A model generated the notes under the pieces. That model was not told where the DNA came from. It worked only from the letters and a program-made list of their open reading frames with translations, and did not search any database. Made by a program: the position numbers and the translations under genes. Below, piece by piece: positions 1 through 8,766 of a stretch of 64,000 bases of DNA (position 1 is its first letter; the number at the start of each line of letters is the position of its first letter). The stretch is taken from NCBI RefSeq assembly GCF_033100135.1, contig NZ_CP136920.1:3901001-3965000 (forward strand), read 5' to 3'. The stretch is from Rubellicoccus peritrichatus (lineage in GTDB: Bacteria > Verrucomicrobiota > Verrucomicrobiia > Opitutales > Cerasicoccaceae).

Positions 1-534
1 CGCTTCGACTTCGTTGGGATACGAAGTCTGCTGTTGATCTCCGAGGAGATGGGCAAAACGAGCCTCCTTGCGCCCTGCCTGACGCGGGAGTTGCGTCACC
101 AAAGGCTCTTCGAAGTCTTCCTGCAGCGTTTTGAGCGCCTCCAATACAGCATTTGGGTTGGCAAATGAATGCAAACGTTCCGTTCGTGTCCTAAGCTCAC
201 CTGGAGTTTGTGGGCCACGTAGACACAACACACAAAGCAAAGCTTTTTGAGGGAGATTGAACTGATCGACCGAATCCAAATCGTAACGGTATTTCGCAAC
301 TCTTGAGCCAGCCGTATCAACCCGATAAACCAGTCTCTTTTCGCGCAGAGAATCCAGGGCATCGAGCACCTCATCCTCCTCAAGTTCAAGAACAGGGTCA
401 CGACTACTCTTCTGGTTGCATGCATTGACCAGACTATTGAGTGTCAGTGGATAATTTTCCGGTGTGGTTGACTCTTTCTCAATCAGACAACCTAAGACAC
501 GGATTTCAACGGATGACAATGACGGGGCTTCCAT
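1..534 (-). CDS. YceH-like DUF480 protein, cut by the window edge
   Basis: The reading frame is open from the ATG at 534 down to base 1, giving 178 residues without a stop. It begins MEAPSLSSVEIRVLGCLIEK and contains the region NPLTLN-like 'YPLTLNSLVNACNQKSSR' followed by 'CVLCLRGPQTPGEL', which are hallmark stretches of the UPF0502/DUF480 (YceH) family of paired winged-helix proteins. Family members are about 215 residues, so roughly 40 C-terminal residues lie outside the window. The biochemical role of the family is not established; the fold suggests nucleic acid binding. The next gene upstream is on the same strand but 45 bases away. Confidence 0.85.
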   Translation of the reverse strand, partial: MEAPSLSSVEIRVLGCLIEKESTTPENYPLTLNSLVNACNQKSSRDPVLELEEDEVLDALDSLREKRLVYRVDTAGSRVAKYRYDLDSVDQFNLPQKALLCVLCLRGPQTPGELRTRTERLHSFANPNAVLEALKTLQEDFEEPLVTQLPRQAGRKEARFAHLLGDQQQTSYPNEVEA

Positions 535-579
535 GCACTAGATGCGATGATGAGAAAAACGTTCAGGCAAACGAAAAAT

Positions 580-1443
580 TCAAACTGACGCCAAGGCTGC
601 ACTGAATTTCTGTTTCTCCAGCCATTTTTCAATCCTCGAGATGGCATCTCCGCGCTTTGGGTCGTTCTCCTTCATACGGTTCAAAACATTGAGAGCGGTT
701 TCCGCATAATCAATCGCTGTGGCTGAGCTCAAATTATCCAATTCGGAGTGCTTGATTTCCCCATTGCGGATCATGGTACGAGCTTCAGCCTCGATTTCAG
801 CATTGCTGCCACCTGGATTTGGAACCTCGCCTTTGGGCTTCCCACCAGCAGAGCCCCCACCGGAATCACTTGAGCTTGCCTCAGTTTTTCCACGGGGTTC
901 ACGCTCGATTCCACTTGGGTATTGCTTGCCGTCCTTACCGGTTACGGCCTCACGTTTTTCAATCCTTTCCTCTTTCTCCAGATCAAGGCGTGTTCGGCGA
1001 ACGAGATCTGTAGAAATTCGACATAATTCTGCGATAACACCATTTGACAATTCTGGCCATTCCTCGAGCGCGATCTCAGCCGCATTGCGTTTGTCGCCAT
1101 TTGAACGATAAATTCCATTCGTCGCATTTGCCCCCAGAGCATGCTTGAGTGCATCGGTTCGAGACCCCTCATTGACCTCAGCGCTTATGGCGGCATAACC
1201 ATTACGTTGTGCCGCAAGAAAGCGATGAAAACCATCGGCGAGCCAGTATTTGGCCCCGTCAAAGTAGACAACAATCGGAGGAAAAACAGCGCCAGCCAGC
1301 ATCTCTTCCGCATAGCTTGAAATAGCATCGTCGTTCGTTGCAACACGCGTTTGCGTACCGCCATAAATGTCAATCTGGTCGAGGGAAATATCTTTACTTT
1401 GCATCTGAAAAAGCTGGCGGTTTTGCCTTTTCATGAAGCCCAA
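580..1443 (-). CDS. ParB-like N-terminal domain protein
   Basis: The 287-residue protein has a ParB/sulfiredoxin-type N-terminal domain at about residues 15-105: an opening 'ISLDQID', then 'FPPIVVYFDG' and the signature-like 'LADGFHRFLAAQRNG', matching the G-x-HR-x2-A loop of ParB domains. A helical region follows (about 110-165), then a Gly/Ser/Glu-rich low-complexity linker (about 165-215) and a helical C-terminus. No ParA partner lies nearby and the protein lacks the full length of a chromosomal ParB, so it is more likely an orphan DNA-binding or regulatory protein than the partition protein. An in-frame ATG three codons downstream is an equally possible start. Confidence 0.7.
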   Translation of the reverse strand: MGFMKRQNRQLFQMQSKDISLDQIDIYGGTQTRVATNDDAISSYAEEMLAGAVFPPIVVYFDGAKYWLADGFHRFLAAQRNGYAAISAEVNEGSRTDALKHALGANATNGIYRSNGDKRNAAEIALEEWPELSNGVIAELCRISTDLVRRTRLDLEKEERIEKREAVTGKDGKQYPSGIEREPRGKTEASSSDSGGGSAGGKPKGEVPNPGGSNAEIEAEARTMIRNGEIKHSELDNLSSATAIDYAETALNVLNRMKENDPKRGDAISRIEKWLEKQKFSAALASV

Positions 1444-1585
1444 GACAAGGGTTTTTTCTGACTCTTCTCCCTATCCTCGTAAACAATCAGCACTAAAACT
1501 GCCATGCAACTCCAGCTCTTGGCTGAATTTTGTAACGGAGAGGATTTGTCTGGCATTCAGGCCAAAGCGTATGATTCTCAGTCCG

Positions 1586-2467
1586 ATGGAAAATTTTAAG
1601 CTGATCGTGACTCACCCAGGTGGTGCCCACAAAGATGACCTCCTGGCATGTTGTGTCTTGCTGGCCGTTAATCCGTCACCAATAGAGCGGCGTGAGCCCA
1701 CAGCTGAAGATCTGGATGATTCTGACATCTGCGTTGTTGATGTTGGTCATGAACATAAACCGGAGAAAAGGAATTTCGATCACCATCAGTTTCCTAGAGA
1801 CCATGAGCCGACATGCTCCCTTTCATTAGTTCTCCAGTATTTAGGTGTTTATGAAGATGCACGGAAGTTTTGCGATTGGCTGGAGCCAGCGGAGTGGTTT
1901 GACTGTCGTGGTGCGAAGGATACAGCAAAATGGCTCGGTATTGAGCGCGACATTGTCACCAAGCTGAACTCCCCTATCGATGTGACAATCTTAAGACGTT
2001 TTGCCAGAGAATCCCGTCTGGATGCAGGAAGCCCGATCTGGGAGTTAATGAAAATGATCGGTGACGACCTACTGGACTATCTTAAGAACTTAAGATCACG
2101 TCTGGATTATGTTGGAGAAACTTCAGAAGTGTGGGAGCTCAATAACGGTTCCGGATTGAAGGTCCTCTTCATGCCTCGCACTGATCCACTTCCAACAGAA
2201 CCATCCATGGGACTGGGACGTTACATTGAGGAACTCGATCCCGATGGTAAGTCGTTTGTTGGCATGATTTATCCTGATCGTAGAGGCGATGGTTACGGAC
2301 TTTCTCGTTTCAATGATGACCTGCGGCTTGATTTCACAAAAATCGATGAAGCAACAGATGTTCATTTTACGCATGCCAGCGGTTTTATCGCAAAAACATC
2401 AGCTACAAATATGGCCAGACTGCGTGAATTGCTGGAAATGGCTTATGTCGAAGAGCTTATGAAATAG
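1586..2467 (+). CDS. MYG1/UPF0160-like protein (DHH-type hydrolase fold)
   Basis: Protein of 293 residues from the ATG at 1586 (an alternative ATG is at 1571; the frame extends further upstream but there overlaps the start of the divergent ParB-like gene and reads as non-coding). Near the N-terminus 'VTHPGGAHKDDLLA' resembles the metal-binding H-x3-D motif of MYG1, and 'VVDVGHEHKP...FDHHQF' at about residues 50-70 matches the second conserved block with paired histidines. The C-terminus 'FTHASGFIAKT' fits the family's terminal H-x-SGF block. MYG1 relatives are exonucleases or sugar-metabolism-linked proteins in eukaryotes; the bacterial role is unclear. Catalytic-type residues appear intact. 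Confidence 0.65.
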   Translation: MENFKLIVTHPGGAHKDDLLACCVLLAVNPSPIERREPTAEDLDDSDICVVDVGHEHKPEKRNFDHHQFPRDHEPTCSLSLVLQYLGVYEDARKFCDWLEPAEWFDCRGAKDTAKWLGIERDIVTKLNSPIDVTILRRFARESRLDAGSPIWELMKMIGDDLLDYLKNLRSRLDYVGETSEVWELNNGSGLKVLFMPRTDPLPTEPSMGLGRYIEELDPDGKSFVGMIYPDRRGDGYGLSRFNDDLRLDFTKIDEATDVHFTHASGFIAKTSATNMARLRELLEMAYVEELMK

Positions 2468-2537
2468 GGATATAATGCCATATAATTTGAAATTTTGCTT
2501 GGTTTTTGGGATATAATTGTTTACGAATTATGTCGTC

Positions 2538-2723
2538 ATGCAGGCCGAGTCTTCATGTGCGGTTACTTGCCCCTTCTGCTTTCAGGAGTTTTCCGTTTAT
2601 GCTCCAGCACCTGACGAGTGCCCAACGGAATGGGACTACGATTGTGAAGTCTGCTGTCGACCAATGCTTCTTCGCTTCACTGTGGACGAAGAGGCAATCG
2701 ATGCCGAAGTGAAAGAACTTTAG
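2538..2723 (+). CDS. CPXCG-type cysteine-rich zinc-ribbon protein
   Basis: A 61-residue protein starting MQAESSCAVTCPFC. Two cysteine pairs, CPFC near residue 11 and CEVCC near residue 40 followed by PM, give the zinc-ribbon layout of the small CPXCG/Cys-rich family (Zn_ribbon_21 type). The ATG at 2538 is the only in-frame ATG before the first Cys pair; a TTG lies 21 bases upstream. Two copies of GGGATATAAT (2467-2477 region and 2508-2517 region) precede it and may contain a -10 box. Function of the family is unknown. Confidence 0.75.
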   Translation: MQAESSCAVTCPFCFQEFSVYAPAPDECPTEWDYDCEVCCRPMLLRFTVDEEAIDAEVKEL

Positions 2724-2736
2724 GCTGCGTTCTTCT

Positions 2737-3489
2737 CTACCGTTTTTGCCAAACACTCCCCTGCGCGACAGTCCATTGAAACTTCCGGGCAGTTTCCCTG
2801 ATAATAAAGGGCATGTCTTTGGTTTTCATCAGTTCGAAATCAGTTTCGAGGGCTGAGCGAAGACCATTGAATGAATCTCCAGTCTCGGCGGTTCCACCCA
2901 GCCAGTTTTCCGGCGGAGTGTATTCTTCCAACCAGGTAAAGGGCGTGGTAATCACCAACTGACCACCGGGTTTAACGAGTTGCGGCAAACGTCGTAAAAA
3001 CAACATGGGGTCTGGCAAGCGGCAGATCAAATTACAGGCCAAAACAAGATCAAACTGACCAAGGTCATCACGCAAGTATTGAGCATCGCCCACCTCAAAG
3101 CTGGCTCGACTTCTATCAATTACCTCTGGGACAGCAGCAACACTACGTAAACTGATTTGTCCTTCATATTTTCGACCATAGTCGAGGAACCCTTTTGCTC
3201 CAAGAATCTGCGCTGCTTCAATAAAGCTCTGCGAGAAATCAATTCCGATGACCTCCTTGCAGTGCTTGGCCAGTTCAAAAGTGCTTCGCCCAACAGAGCA
3301 GCCCACATCCAAAGCTCTTGCATCAGAAGGTATTGCAGCCAAGTCGAAGGTTTCCTGAACGCAGCGAGCAGGAAACTCGAGAGCATCCTTGGGCCCAAAA
3401 GCATAAGGCAGGATTTCATCTGCGGTTCCAAAATGCAAAAGCAGGTATTGAGCGAGTAGCTCATCCGTTTCATATAGATTTTCAGGCAT
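2737..3489 (-). CDS. Putative 4-mercaptohistidine N1-methyltransferase (stand-alone OvoA C-terminal domain type)
   Basis: The 250-residue protein opens with 'NLYETDELLAQYLLLHFG', the entry motif of the methyltransferase domain found at the C-terminus of OvoA. A Rossmann SAM motif follows ('ALDVGCSVGRS', about residues 60-70, then 'VIGIDFSQSFI'), then 'DLVLACNLICRLPDP' and the family-specific 'TPFTWLEEYTPPENWLGG' (about 185-205). In OvoA this domain methylates N1 of 5-histidylcysteine-derived mercaptohistidine in ovothiol synthesis. Here it is free-standing, and no sulfoxide synthase is visible in the window. Members of this stand-alone group may instead methylate a related thiol or selenol substrate. 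Family call is by motif memory; substrate is inferred. Confidence 0.75.
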   Translation of the reverse strand: MPENLYETDELLAQYLLLHFGTADEILPYAFGPKDALEFPARCVQETFDLAAIPSDARALDVGCSVGRSTFELAKHCKEVIGIDFSQSFIEAAQILGAKGFLDYGRKYEGQISLRSVAAVPEVIDRSRASFEVGDAQYLRDDLGQFDLVLACNLICRLPDPMLFLRRLPQLVKPGGQLVITTPFTWLEEYTPPENWLGGTAETGDSFNGLRSALETDFELMKTKDMPFIIRETARKFQWTVAQGSVWQKR

Positions 3490-3573
3490 ATTACTAAAAT
3501 TTACAGTGACTTTACCTAAGTGTCCTAAAAAGAACCTTTTCCGTGCAACCTAAATTCCCTAGCCTCGACTTAT

Positions 3574-4440
3574 ATGGACAAAAAAATCCTCTGCTTCGGT
3601 GAAATCCTTTGGGATTCCCTACCCGCTGGTTTGTTTCTTGGCGGTGCCCCTTTGAATGTTGCGAGCCATTTACGCAGGCTTGGTGCCGAACCCATTGTCG
3701 TTTCTGCAGTTGGAGATGATTTTCTCGGTGAAGAGTCGCTGGCACGAATTAGAAAACAAGATCTCGCGATAACCGATATCGCTGTAGTTGAAAACACACG
3801 AACTGGCGTTGCAAAGGCTGAACTGGATGCCGATGGTAATGCAAATTACCATTTTCCGGAACCTTGTGCCTGGGATTCCATACTCGTAGAGCCCGCCCTG
3901 GTACTCATCTCTCAGTTGGATGCAATTGTTTTTGGGACCCTGGCGGCCCGCTCTGAACACAACGAGGCAGCACTTGAGGCAATCCTCGAAAAAGACGGTC
4001 CATTGAAGATTTTGGACGTAAATATCCGCCCTCCCCACTTTGATCGGCTCGCAGTTTCCGTTTTGGCTCAAAAGGCTGACGTAATCAAGCTGAACGACGA
4101 AGAGCTGGAGTTATTATCCGGTATGGAGGTTGGCGAAGAAGCTCCGGAAGGTCCTTTGCAGATGCTCTCAACCATAACGGGCTGTCGGAAGATCTGCCTA
4201 ACCCGGGGATCCGCTGGAGCAATATTCTGGGATCATGGCAAAATGACGTTAGCCGATGCACCTCAGGTCGATGTCAGGGATACAGTTGGCGCAGGTGATG
4301 CATTCACTGCCCTCGTCGCTCTTGCATTGTGCAATGGAAAGTCAGCCGATAGTTTCCTTTCGCAAGCATGCCATCTGGGAGCCATTGTTGCGAGCCATGA
4401 CGGTGCCGTCCCATATTATGATCCCGGACTGTTTGCTTGA
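3574..4440 (+). CDS. PfkB-family carbohydrate kinase, probable fructokinase
   Basis: This 288-residue protein has the first PfkB signature near the N-terminus ('FLGGAPLNVASHLRRLGAE', about 25-43) with a following 'VGDDFLG', and the second signature 'DTVGAGDAFTAL' at about residues 240-252, carrying the catalytic Asp and the anion-hole GAGD. Length is normal for ribokinase-like enzymes. The short opening 'ILCFGEILWDSLPAG' is typical of fructokinases, which phosphorylate fructose with ATP, but sugar specificity cannot be fixed by eye. It faces the divergent methyltransferase gene and converges with PPK2. Confidence 0.85.
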   Translation: MDKKILCFGEILWDSLPAGLFLGGAPLNVASHLRRLGAEPIVVSAVGDDFLGEESLARIRKQDLAITDIAVVENTRTGVAKAELDADGNANYHFPEPCAWDSILVEPALVLISQLDAIVFGTLAARSEHNEAALEAILEKDGPLKILDVNIRPPHFDRLAVSVLAQKADVIKLNDEELELLSGMEVGEEAPEGPLQMLSTITGCRKICLTRGSAGAIFWDHGKMTLADAPQVDVRDTVGAGDAFTALVALALCNGKSADSFLSQACHLGAIVASHDGAVPYYDPGLFA

Positions 4441-4451
4441 ACTCAGAACTT

Positions 4452-4514
4452 ATTTATAGCGCCGTATTTTTAAGAAGATGTCTATGAAGTCTTAAAAGTC
4501 ACTTTGCTATAAAT
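4452..4514. terminator. Nested inverted repeat between convergent genes, possible bidirectional terminator
   Basis: The gap between the sugar kinase and PPK2 genes carries two nested complementary pairs: ATTTATAGC (4452-4460) with GCTATAAAT (4506-4514), and TTTTAAGA (4468-4475) with TCTTAAAA (4490-4497). Both stems are perfect but AT-rich with an internal loop between them, so folding strength is modest. Position between convergent stops is what suggests termination. Confidence 0.35.
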
Positions 4515-4524
4515 CAGCTGTTAC

Positions 4525-5562
4525 TCAAATATCCGTGTAATAATTGGGGACTTTCATCTCATCAGGAACCGGCGTACGCACGTAATCTTCATGATGAACC
4601 CTGGAAGGAAGAACAATTTTCTCGTGCTCAATCTGCTTATAAGGGACCTGACTCAGCAAATGGCGAATACAATTCAAGCGGGCTGTCTTTTTGTCGTTTG
4701 CCTGAACTACATTCCAACGGGCATACGGAAAGTTGGTCATCTGAAAATTGAGTTCTTTTGCCTTCGTATAGTCTTCCCATCGAATTCGAGACTCCAGATC
4801 CATCGGGCTTAACTTCCACTGCTTGAGTGGATCAAGGATACGGGATTGGAAACGCCATTCCTGTTCTTCGTCTTCGATAGAAAACCAATACTTGACCAAC
4901 TTGATCCCCGAATTGACCAGCAATTGCTCAAAAAGGGGCACGTCATTGAAAAACTGATCAACCTGCTCAGGAGTGGCAAAGCCCATCACGGACTCAACCC
5001 CTGCGCGATTATACCAGCTTCTATCAAAGAGAACAATTTCGCCGCCCGCAGGAAGGTGCGGCACATATCTTTGAAAATACCACTGTGTCTTTTCACGATC
5101 ACTTGGCGCCGGCAAGGCAACCGTTCTGCATATGCGCGGATTCAGCCGCTGCATAAAGCGCTTGATCACCCCACCCTTGCCAGCAGCATCGCGCCCCTCA
5201 AATATCACTGCCAGTTTATAGCCTGTCTCCTGAACCCAGTCCTGCATTCTGACGAGTTCAATCTGGAGTCGTCGAAGCTCTTTGAAATAGAAACGGCGAA
5301 AGCGCTTATAGTCTTCTGTGTCAAAATCGGTTCTCCCGCCATCGCGCTTGACTTGCTCGTCGAAGAGGTCTTCGAGATCCAACTCCATCTCCTCTTCCAG
5401 ATCATCCATGATCTCGGAATGGAGCTTCTTGTAGGCTTCATGATTCTTCTCAGAATAGTAGTCCTTGATGGTTTCAGGCTTTTTGTCATCCAGGTTGCCT
5501 TGAGAATCAGCTCCATCCGGTTGATCATCTGAAGGAGTCTGAGAATTGGTATTGGCGCACAT
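4525..5562 (-). CDS. ppk2: Polyphosphate kinase 2 (PPK2 family)
   Basis: The 345-residue protein contains the PPK2 core: Walker A 'FEGRDAAGKGG' at about residue 115, 'RTVALPAPSDREKTQWYFQRY', and the Walker B block 'FDRSWYNRAGVE' with its Asp-Arg pair, then the lid region 'DPLKQWKLSPMD'. PPK2 enzymes transfer phosphate from polyphosphate to nucleoside di- or monophosphates. The first 85 or so residues are an acidic, helical extension ahead of the core, consistent with the longer single-domain PPK2 form. It stands alone, with no ppk1 or ppx neighbour. Confidence 0.92.
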   Translation of the reverse strand: MCANTNSQTPSDDQPDGADSQGNLDDKKPETIKDYYSEKNHEAYKKLHSEIMDDLEEEMELDLEDLFDEQVKRDGGRTDFDTEDYKRFRRFYFKELRRLQIELVRMQDWVQETGYKLAVIFEGRDAAGKGGVIKRFMQRLNPRICRTVALPAPSDREKTQWYFQRYVPHLPAGGEIVLFDRSWYNRAGVESVMGFATPEQVDQFFNDVPLFEQLLVNSGIKLVKYWFSIEDEEQEWRFQSRILDPLKQWKLSPMDLESRIRWEDYTKAKELNFQMTNFPYARWNVVQANDKKTARLNCIRHLLSQVPYKQIEHEKIVLPSRVHHEDYVRTPVPDEMKVPNYYTDI

Positions 5563-5718
5563 GATTAAATGTAAATTTCTTTAGTGGATCGGTTATTGAG
5601 TCAGAAAAACACTGTTGGAGTCAAGTTTGTCAGAGTTACGATACTGCGATCCCACAGCAGCAGAATATTCCAGCTTGAAAAAAACTCTACCAGCTGCAGA
5701 ATACATTGTGTTAATAAA

Positions 5719-7647
5719 ATGCCAAAAACGAAATATAAGGGGTTGGGCCAGGTACTACTTGTCCTTCTTCTTTTCAGCCTCTCTTTAGGGCAAAGCCATG
5801 CCCAGGATAAACCACTTCTGAAAGGTGCTGACGGAAAGTTCATTTCCGGCGAAATCTTGCGCATATCCGGTAGTGATGCTGAAGTGGCGACACTGGATGG
5901 CTCAACAATACGAATCCCTATCGAACACCTCTCAGAGGACAGTCAGAAAGCGGTTTGGGCCTGGGGCCTGGCTAAAGTATTACCAAATCCGCAAATGCTA
6001 AAAATTCAGCCCAGGATTTCAAGGAGTGAACATGGCAGTCGTGGTTATGAAATAACGCTCACCAACCAATCGCCCATGGAAATCCCTGCCGGGTTGGAGA
6101 TTCAGTATGGCATTCGGGTTGATAAAAGAGAAATCACAGTAACCAACACACGCGAACGCGGGGCAAATGGAGATAATCAGTCCAACAAGCAACGCTCTGT
6201 CCAAATATTAGCCAGTCAGCATGAAGGCTATTCACTGCACTCAGAAAAAATACCTCAAGGCGGCTCATGGTCCTTCAAAACGCATCTCGCAGCAAATCCC
6301 AATGACCATCCAAGAAGCTCACCTCACGCCTCCAACTACTCTCAGCAGACTTTCACCGAAAGTTCGCTTGCCGAAATACAGCTCAAACTATTCTACGCCG
6401 GCTCAGAGCTCCGGCACTGGCAACAATATGCCCAGTCTGATTCCTTTCTTGAGGATCCTGAACTGAGTTTTCCAGCGCTTGATAACTTAAGTTCCTATGA
6501 TCCCCGGCACCCTGATTACGCTGGACGCAGACCGCAAAAAACAGAGCCTTTGCCTCTCCTGGACCTTGCAGAGATGAACAATGCCAGTGAGCCAGATGAA
6601 GATGGCGATCCCTTTGCTTCCAGAGCAGTTCCAACCAAGAGTGTTCCTAAAGCACCGATCAACTACAGTGCATTACTGGTGGTCGAAGGAGACGATGGTG
6701 TTGGTTCCGGGTTTCTCGCAGAAATCAAGGGACGCTATTTCATTGTAACAAATATCCACGTCATTGCTGGAAACAAGAACGTCCAATTTAAAACTGCTGA
6801 TGGTGACGAAATTGCTCACCCAAGGAACTTCTTTATCTCCAAAGATCGCGACATTGCGATTTTCCCAATCGAGAAACCGGAAGAATACTACAAGACTTCA
6901 GAAAACATAACCGATCTCGCTGATATTGGTGACCTGGTGACGGTATACGGCAACGAAGGCGGAGCATCAGTCGTTACACGCCTTCAAGGTGCCATCAACG
7001 GCATTGGCCCAGACCGGATTGAAGTTGATGCAGAATTTATCCCGGGAAACAGCGGGAGTCCGGTTATTCATCGTGAAACTGGCACTGTTATTGGTATTGC
7101 CAGTTTCCTGATTGAGTATGATTTGGATGAATCCGGCCGAAGTCGGGAGCGCGATGACAATGATGACCAAGGCAACCCACCATACTCTCGCAATCCGGAA
7201 GAAAAACCACCGGAGGCACATCAGAAAACTCGCCGCTTTGCAGAAAGGCTTGATAAAGAAAAGGACTGGGAGCAAACCAACCTGGCTACATTAAGAAGAG
7301 AGGCAAAAGAACTCGAAGCTTACACTGAGACGGTACTCGGCGTGATGGATGTTTCTATAGGTATCATGCAGCAAAGCCGTATCATAAGCAGTGGCAAAGC
7401 CCGTGAACCAATCCGCTGGCGAATCGAGGAATTTCACCGTATTTACGACAACAGTCGCCAAAGAGGCTCTGAAGGCAATCTTCGTGCCCTGGAAACGCTG
7501 AAACGCAACCTGATTTCCGATATGGATAGTGATTATCAGCGTGGCATGAAAAACATCAACAGTGGCTATTTTAAACGTGAAATGAAACGCCATCGCCAGC
7601 TAAATGAAGCGATCCGCGATTATCTCGAGGGCGTTTATACCTATTAA
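5719..7647 (+). CDS. Secreted trypsin-like serine protease with SHD1-like domain
   Basis: From the ATG at 5719 the protein is 642 residues and starts with a basic n-region and hydrophobic signal peptide ending near 'SLGQSHAQD'; the frame extends 45 codons upstream but without signal-like content. Residues about 33-75 ('DGKFISGEILRISGSDAEVATLDG...IPIEHLSEDSQ') resemble the SLA1-homology (SHD1) beta domain common in PVC secreted proteins. The protease domain (about 310-470) shows the full triad: His in 'VTNIHVIAG', Asp in 'KDRDIAIF', Ser in 'PGNSGSPVI'. A charged linker and helical C-terminal region follow. Substrate is unknown; an envelope or extracellular site is expected. Confidence 0.78.
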   Translation: MPKTKYKGLGQVLLVLLLFSLSLGQSHAQDKPLLKGADGKFISGEILRISGSDAEVATLDGSTIRIPIEHLSEDSQKAVWAWGLAKVLPNPQMLKIQPRISRSEHGSRGYEITLTNQSPMEIPAGLEIQYGIRVDKREITVTNTRERGANGDNQSNKQRSVQILASQHEGYSLHSEKIPQGGSWSFKTHLAANPNDHPRSSPHASNYSQQTFTESSLAEIQLKLFYAGSELRHWQQYAQSDSFLEDPELSFPALDNLSSYDPRHPDYAGRRPQKTEPLPLLDLAEMNNASEPDEDGDPFASRAVPTKSVPKAPINYSALLVVEGDDGVGSGFLAEIKGRYFIVTNIHVIAGNKNVQFKTADGDEIAHPRNFFISKDRDIAIFPIEKPEEYYKTSENITDLADIGDLVTVYGNEGGASVVTRLQGAINGIGPDRIEVDAEFIPGNSGSPVIHRETGTVIGIASFLIEYDLDESGRSRERDDNDDQGNPPYSRNPEEKPPEAHQKTRRFAERLDKEKDWEQTNLATLRREAKELEAYTETVLGVMDVSIGIMQQSRIISSGKAREPIRWRIEEFHRIYDNSRQRGSEGNLRALETLKRNLISDMDSDYQRGMKNINSGYFKREMKRHRQLNEAIRDYLEGVYTY

Positions 7648-7756
7648 GCAGTTTCAGCTAAGCTGTTAAAGACACTTTGCACTTCTCTGCAGATGAGCCA
7701 GGAAATGAATGCTGTTCAAATTCCACTATTCTCGAGATTCCAAAACCCTGCCTAAG

Positions 7757-7830
7757 TGGCAGGCCCGCAGGGACTCGAACCCCAACTAAAGGTACCAAAA
7801 ACCTCTGTGCTACCATTACACCACGGGCCT
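7757..7830 (-). tRNA. tRNA-Gln (anticodon TTG)
   Basis: On the minus strand the 74 bases fold into a full cloverleaf: acceptor AGGCCCG/CGGGCCT, D stem GTGT/GCAC with the loop GG pair, anticodon stem GAGGT/ACCTT with loop TTTTGGT, variable TAGT, and T stem TGGGG/CCCTG around TTCGAGT. The anticodon TTG (bases 7798-7796) reads CAA for glutamine. The discriminator is G and CCA is encoded in the DNA. Confidence 0.96.
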
Positions 7831-7951
7831 ATTGAAAGCGAGGAACATAGGAATGAAATCCCACTCGTCAAGAAGACAATTTCACTTATCTTTTCGATAA
7901 CATGCAAGCAGTGATTGACGTGGCCACCTTCGATCCTCCATAACCACAAAT

Positions 7952-8701
7952 ATGGCTGGTGACGCAGATTCTGAAACAAAGGGAAAACCTAAATATAAAC
8001 GCATCGTTCTGAAAATCAGTGGTGAAGCTTTGAAAGGTGACGTAACTGGTGAAGTCATCGATGGAAGTATCCTTCAGGCTATGGCTGATGAAGTTAAGAA
8101 GGTGCACGAGCTTGGCGTGCAAGTCGGCATGGTTGTTGGCGGAGGCAATATATTCCGTGGTCAATTGGGCGAGAAATATCGCGGCATAGACCGCACCACT
8201 GGCGACCATATGGGCATGCTCGCTACTGCAATCAATGCGCTGGCTTTGATGGATTGCCTGGAAAAAAATGGTGTTCCCGTTCGAGTCCAAAGCGCTATTC
8301 CGATGGACAAAGTGGCTGAACCGTACATTCAACGCCGTGCCATTCGTCATATGGAAAAAGGCCGCGTGGTTATTTTTGCGGCAGGCACAGGTAATCCATA
8401 TTTCTCGACTGATACAACGGCAGCGCTTCGAGCCAATGAAATCCAGGCAGATGTAATTATGAAGGCCACCAATGTTGACGGTGTCTATGATAAGGACCCG
8501 GCAAAGCACAACGATGCGGTTCGATATGACGAATTGACCTTCATGGATGCGTTGAAAAATCGACTTAACGTCATGGACTCGACCGCATTTTCAATGTGCA
8601 TGGATAACGACATGCCGATTCTCGTCTTCAGCATGGCTGAAAAAAACAGTGTAATTCGAGCAACACTGGGTGAGGAAATCGGGACAATTGTCCACAATTG
8701 A
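7952..8701 (+). CDS. pyrH: UMP kinase
   Basis: This 249-residue protein is a full-length bacterial-type UMP kinase of the amino acid kinase fold, making UDP from UMP and ATP. Visible motifs are '[13 protein letters not shown]' at the N-terminus, '[12 protein letters not shown]' (about 55-66), '[15 protein letters not shown]', '[20 protein letters not shown]' (about 145-165) and '[14 protein letters not shown]'. It is followed by frr 65 bases downstream, the common pyrH-frr pairing, and then proB. An upstream tRNA is on the other strand. Confidence 0.97.
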   Translation: MAGDADSETKGKPKYKRIVLKISGEALKGDVTGEVIDGSILQAMADEVKKVHELGVQVGMVVGGGNIFRGQLGEKYRGIDRTTGDHMGMLATAINALALMDCLEKNGVPVRVQSAIPMDKVAEPYIQRRAIRHMEKGRVVIFAAGTGNPYFSTDTTAALRANEIQADVIMKATNVDGVYDKDPAKHNDAVRYDELTFMDALKNRLNVMDSTAFSMCMDNDMPILVFSMAEKNSVIRATLGEEIGTIVHN

Positions 8702-8766
8702 GTTTCGTAGCTTTCCCCCAACTTTTTTACTGCCTAAATCCTCAAACCTTAACTAAATTACATCTC

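Noticed and set aside
1433-1585. N-terminal extension of the MYG1-like gene
   Set aside because: The added 51 residues are low in family similarity and overlap the divergent ParB-like start; the ATG at 1586 gives the normal N-terminus.
3157-3459. 100-residue plus-strand frame opposite the methyltransferase gene
   Set aside because: It is fully inside the antisense of a clear SAM-methyltransferase.
4846-5532. 228-residue open frame antisense to ppk2
   Set aside because: The PPK2 reading frame has full Walker motifs; the antisense frame is a shadow.
7886-8509. 207-residue open frame antisense to pyrH
   Set aside because: It reads against a well-supported pyrH, with no recognisable domain.
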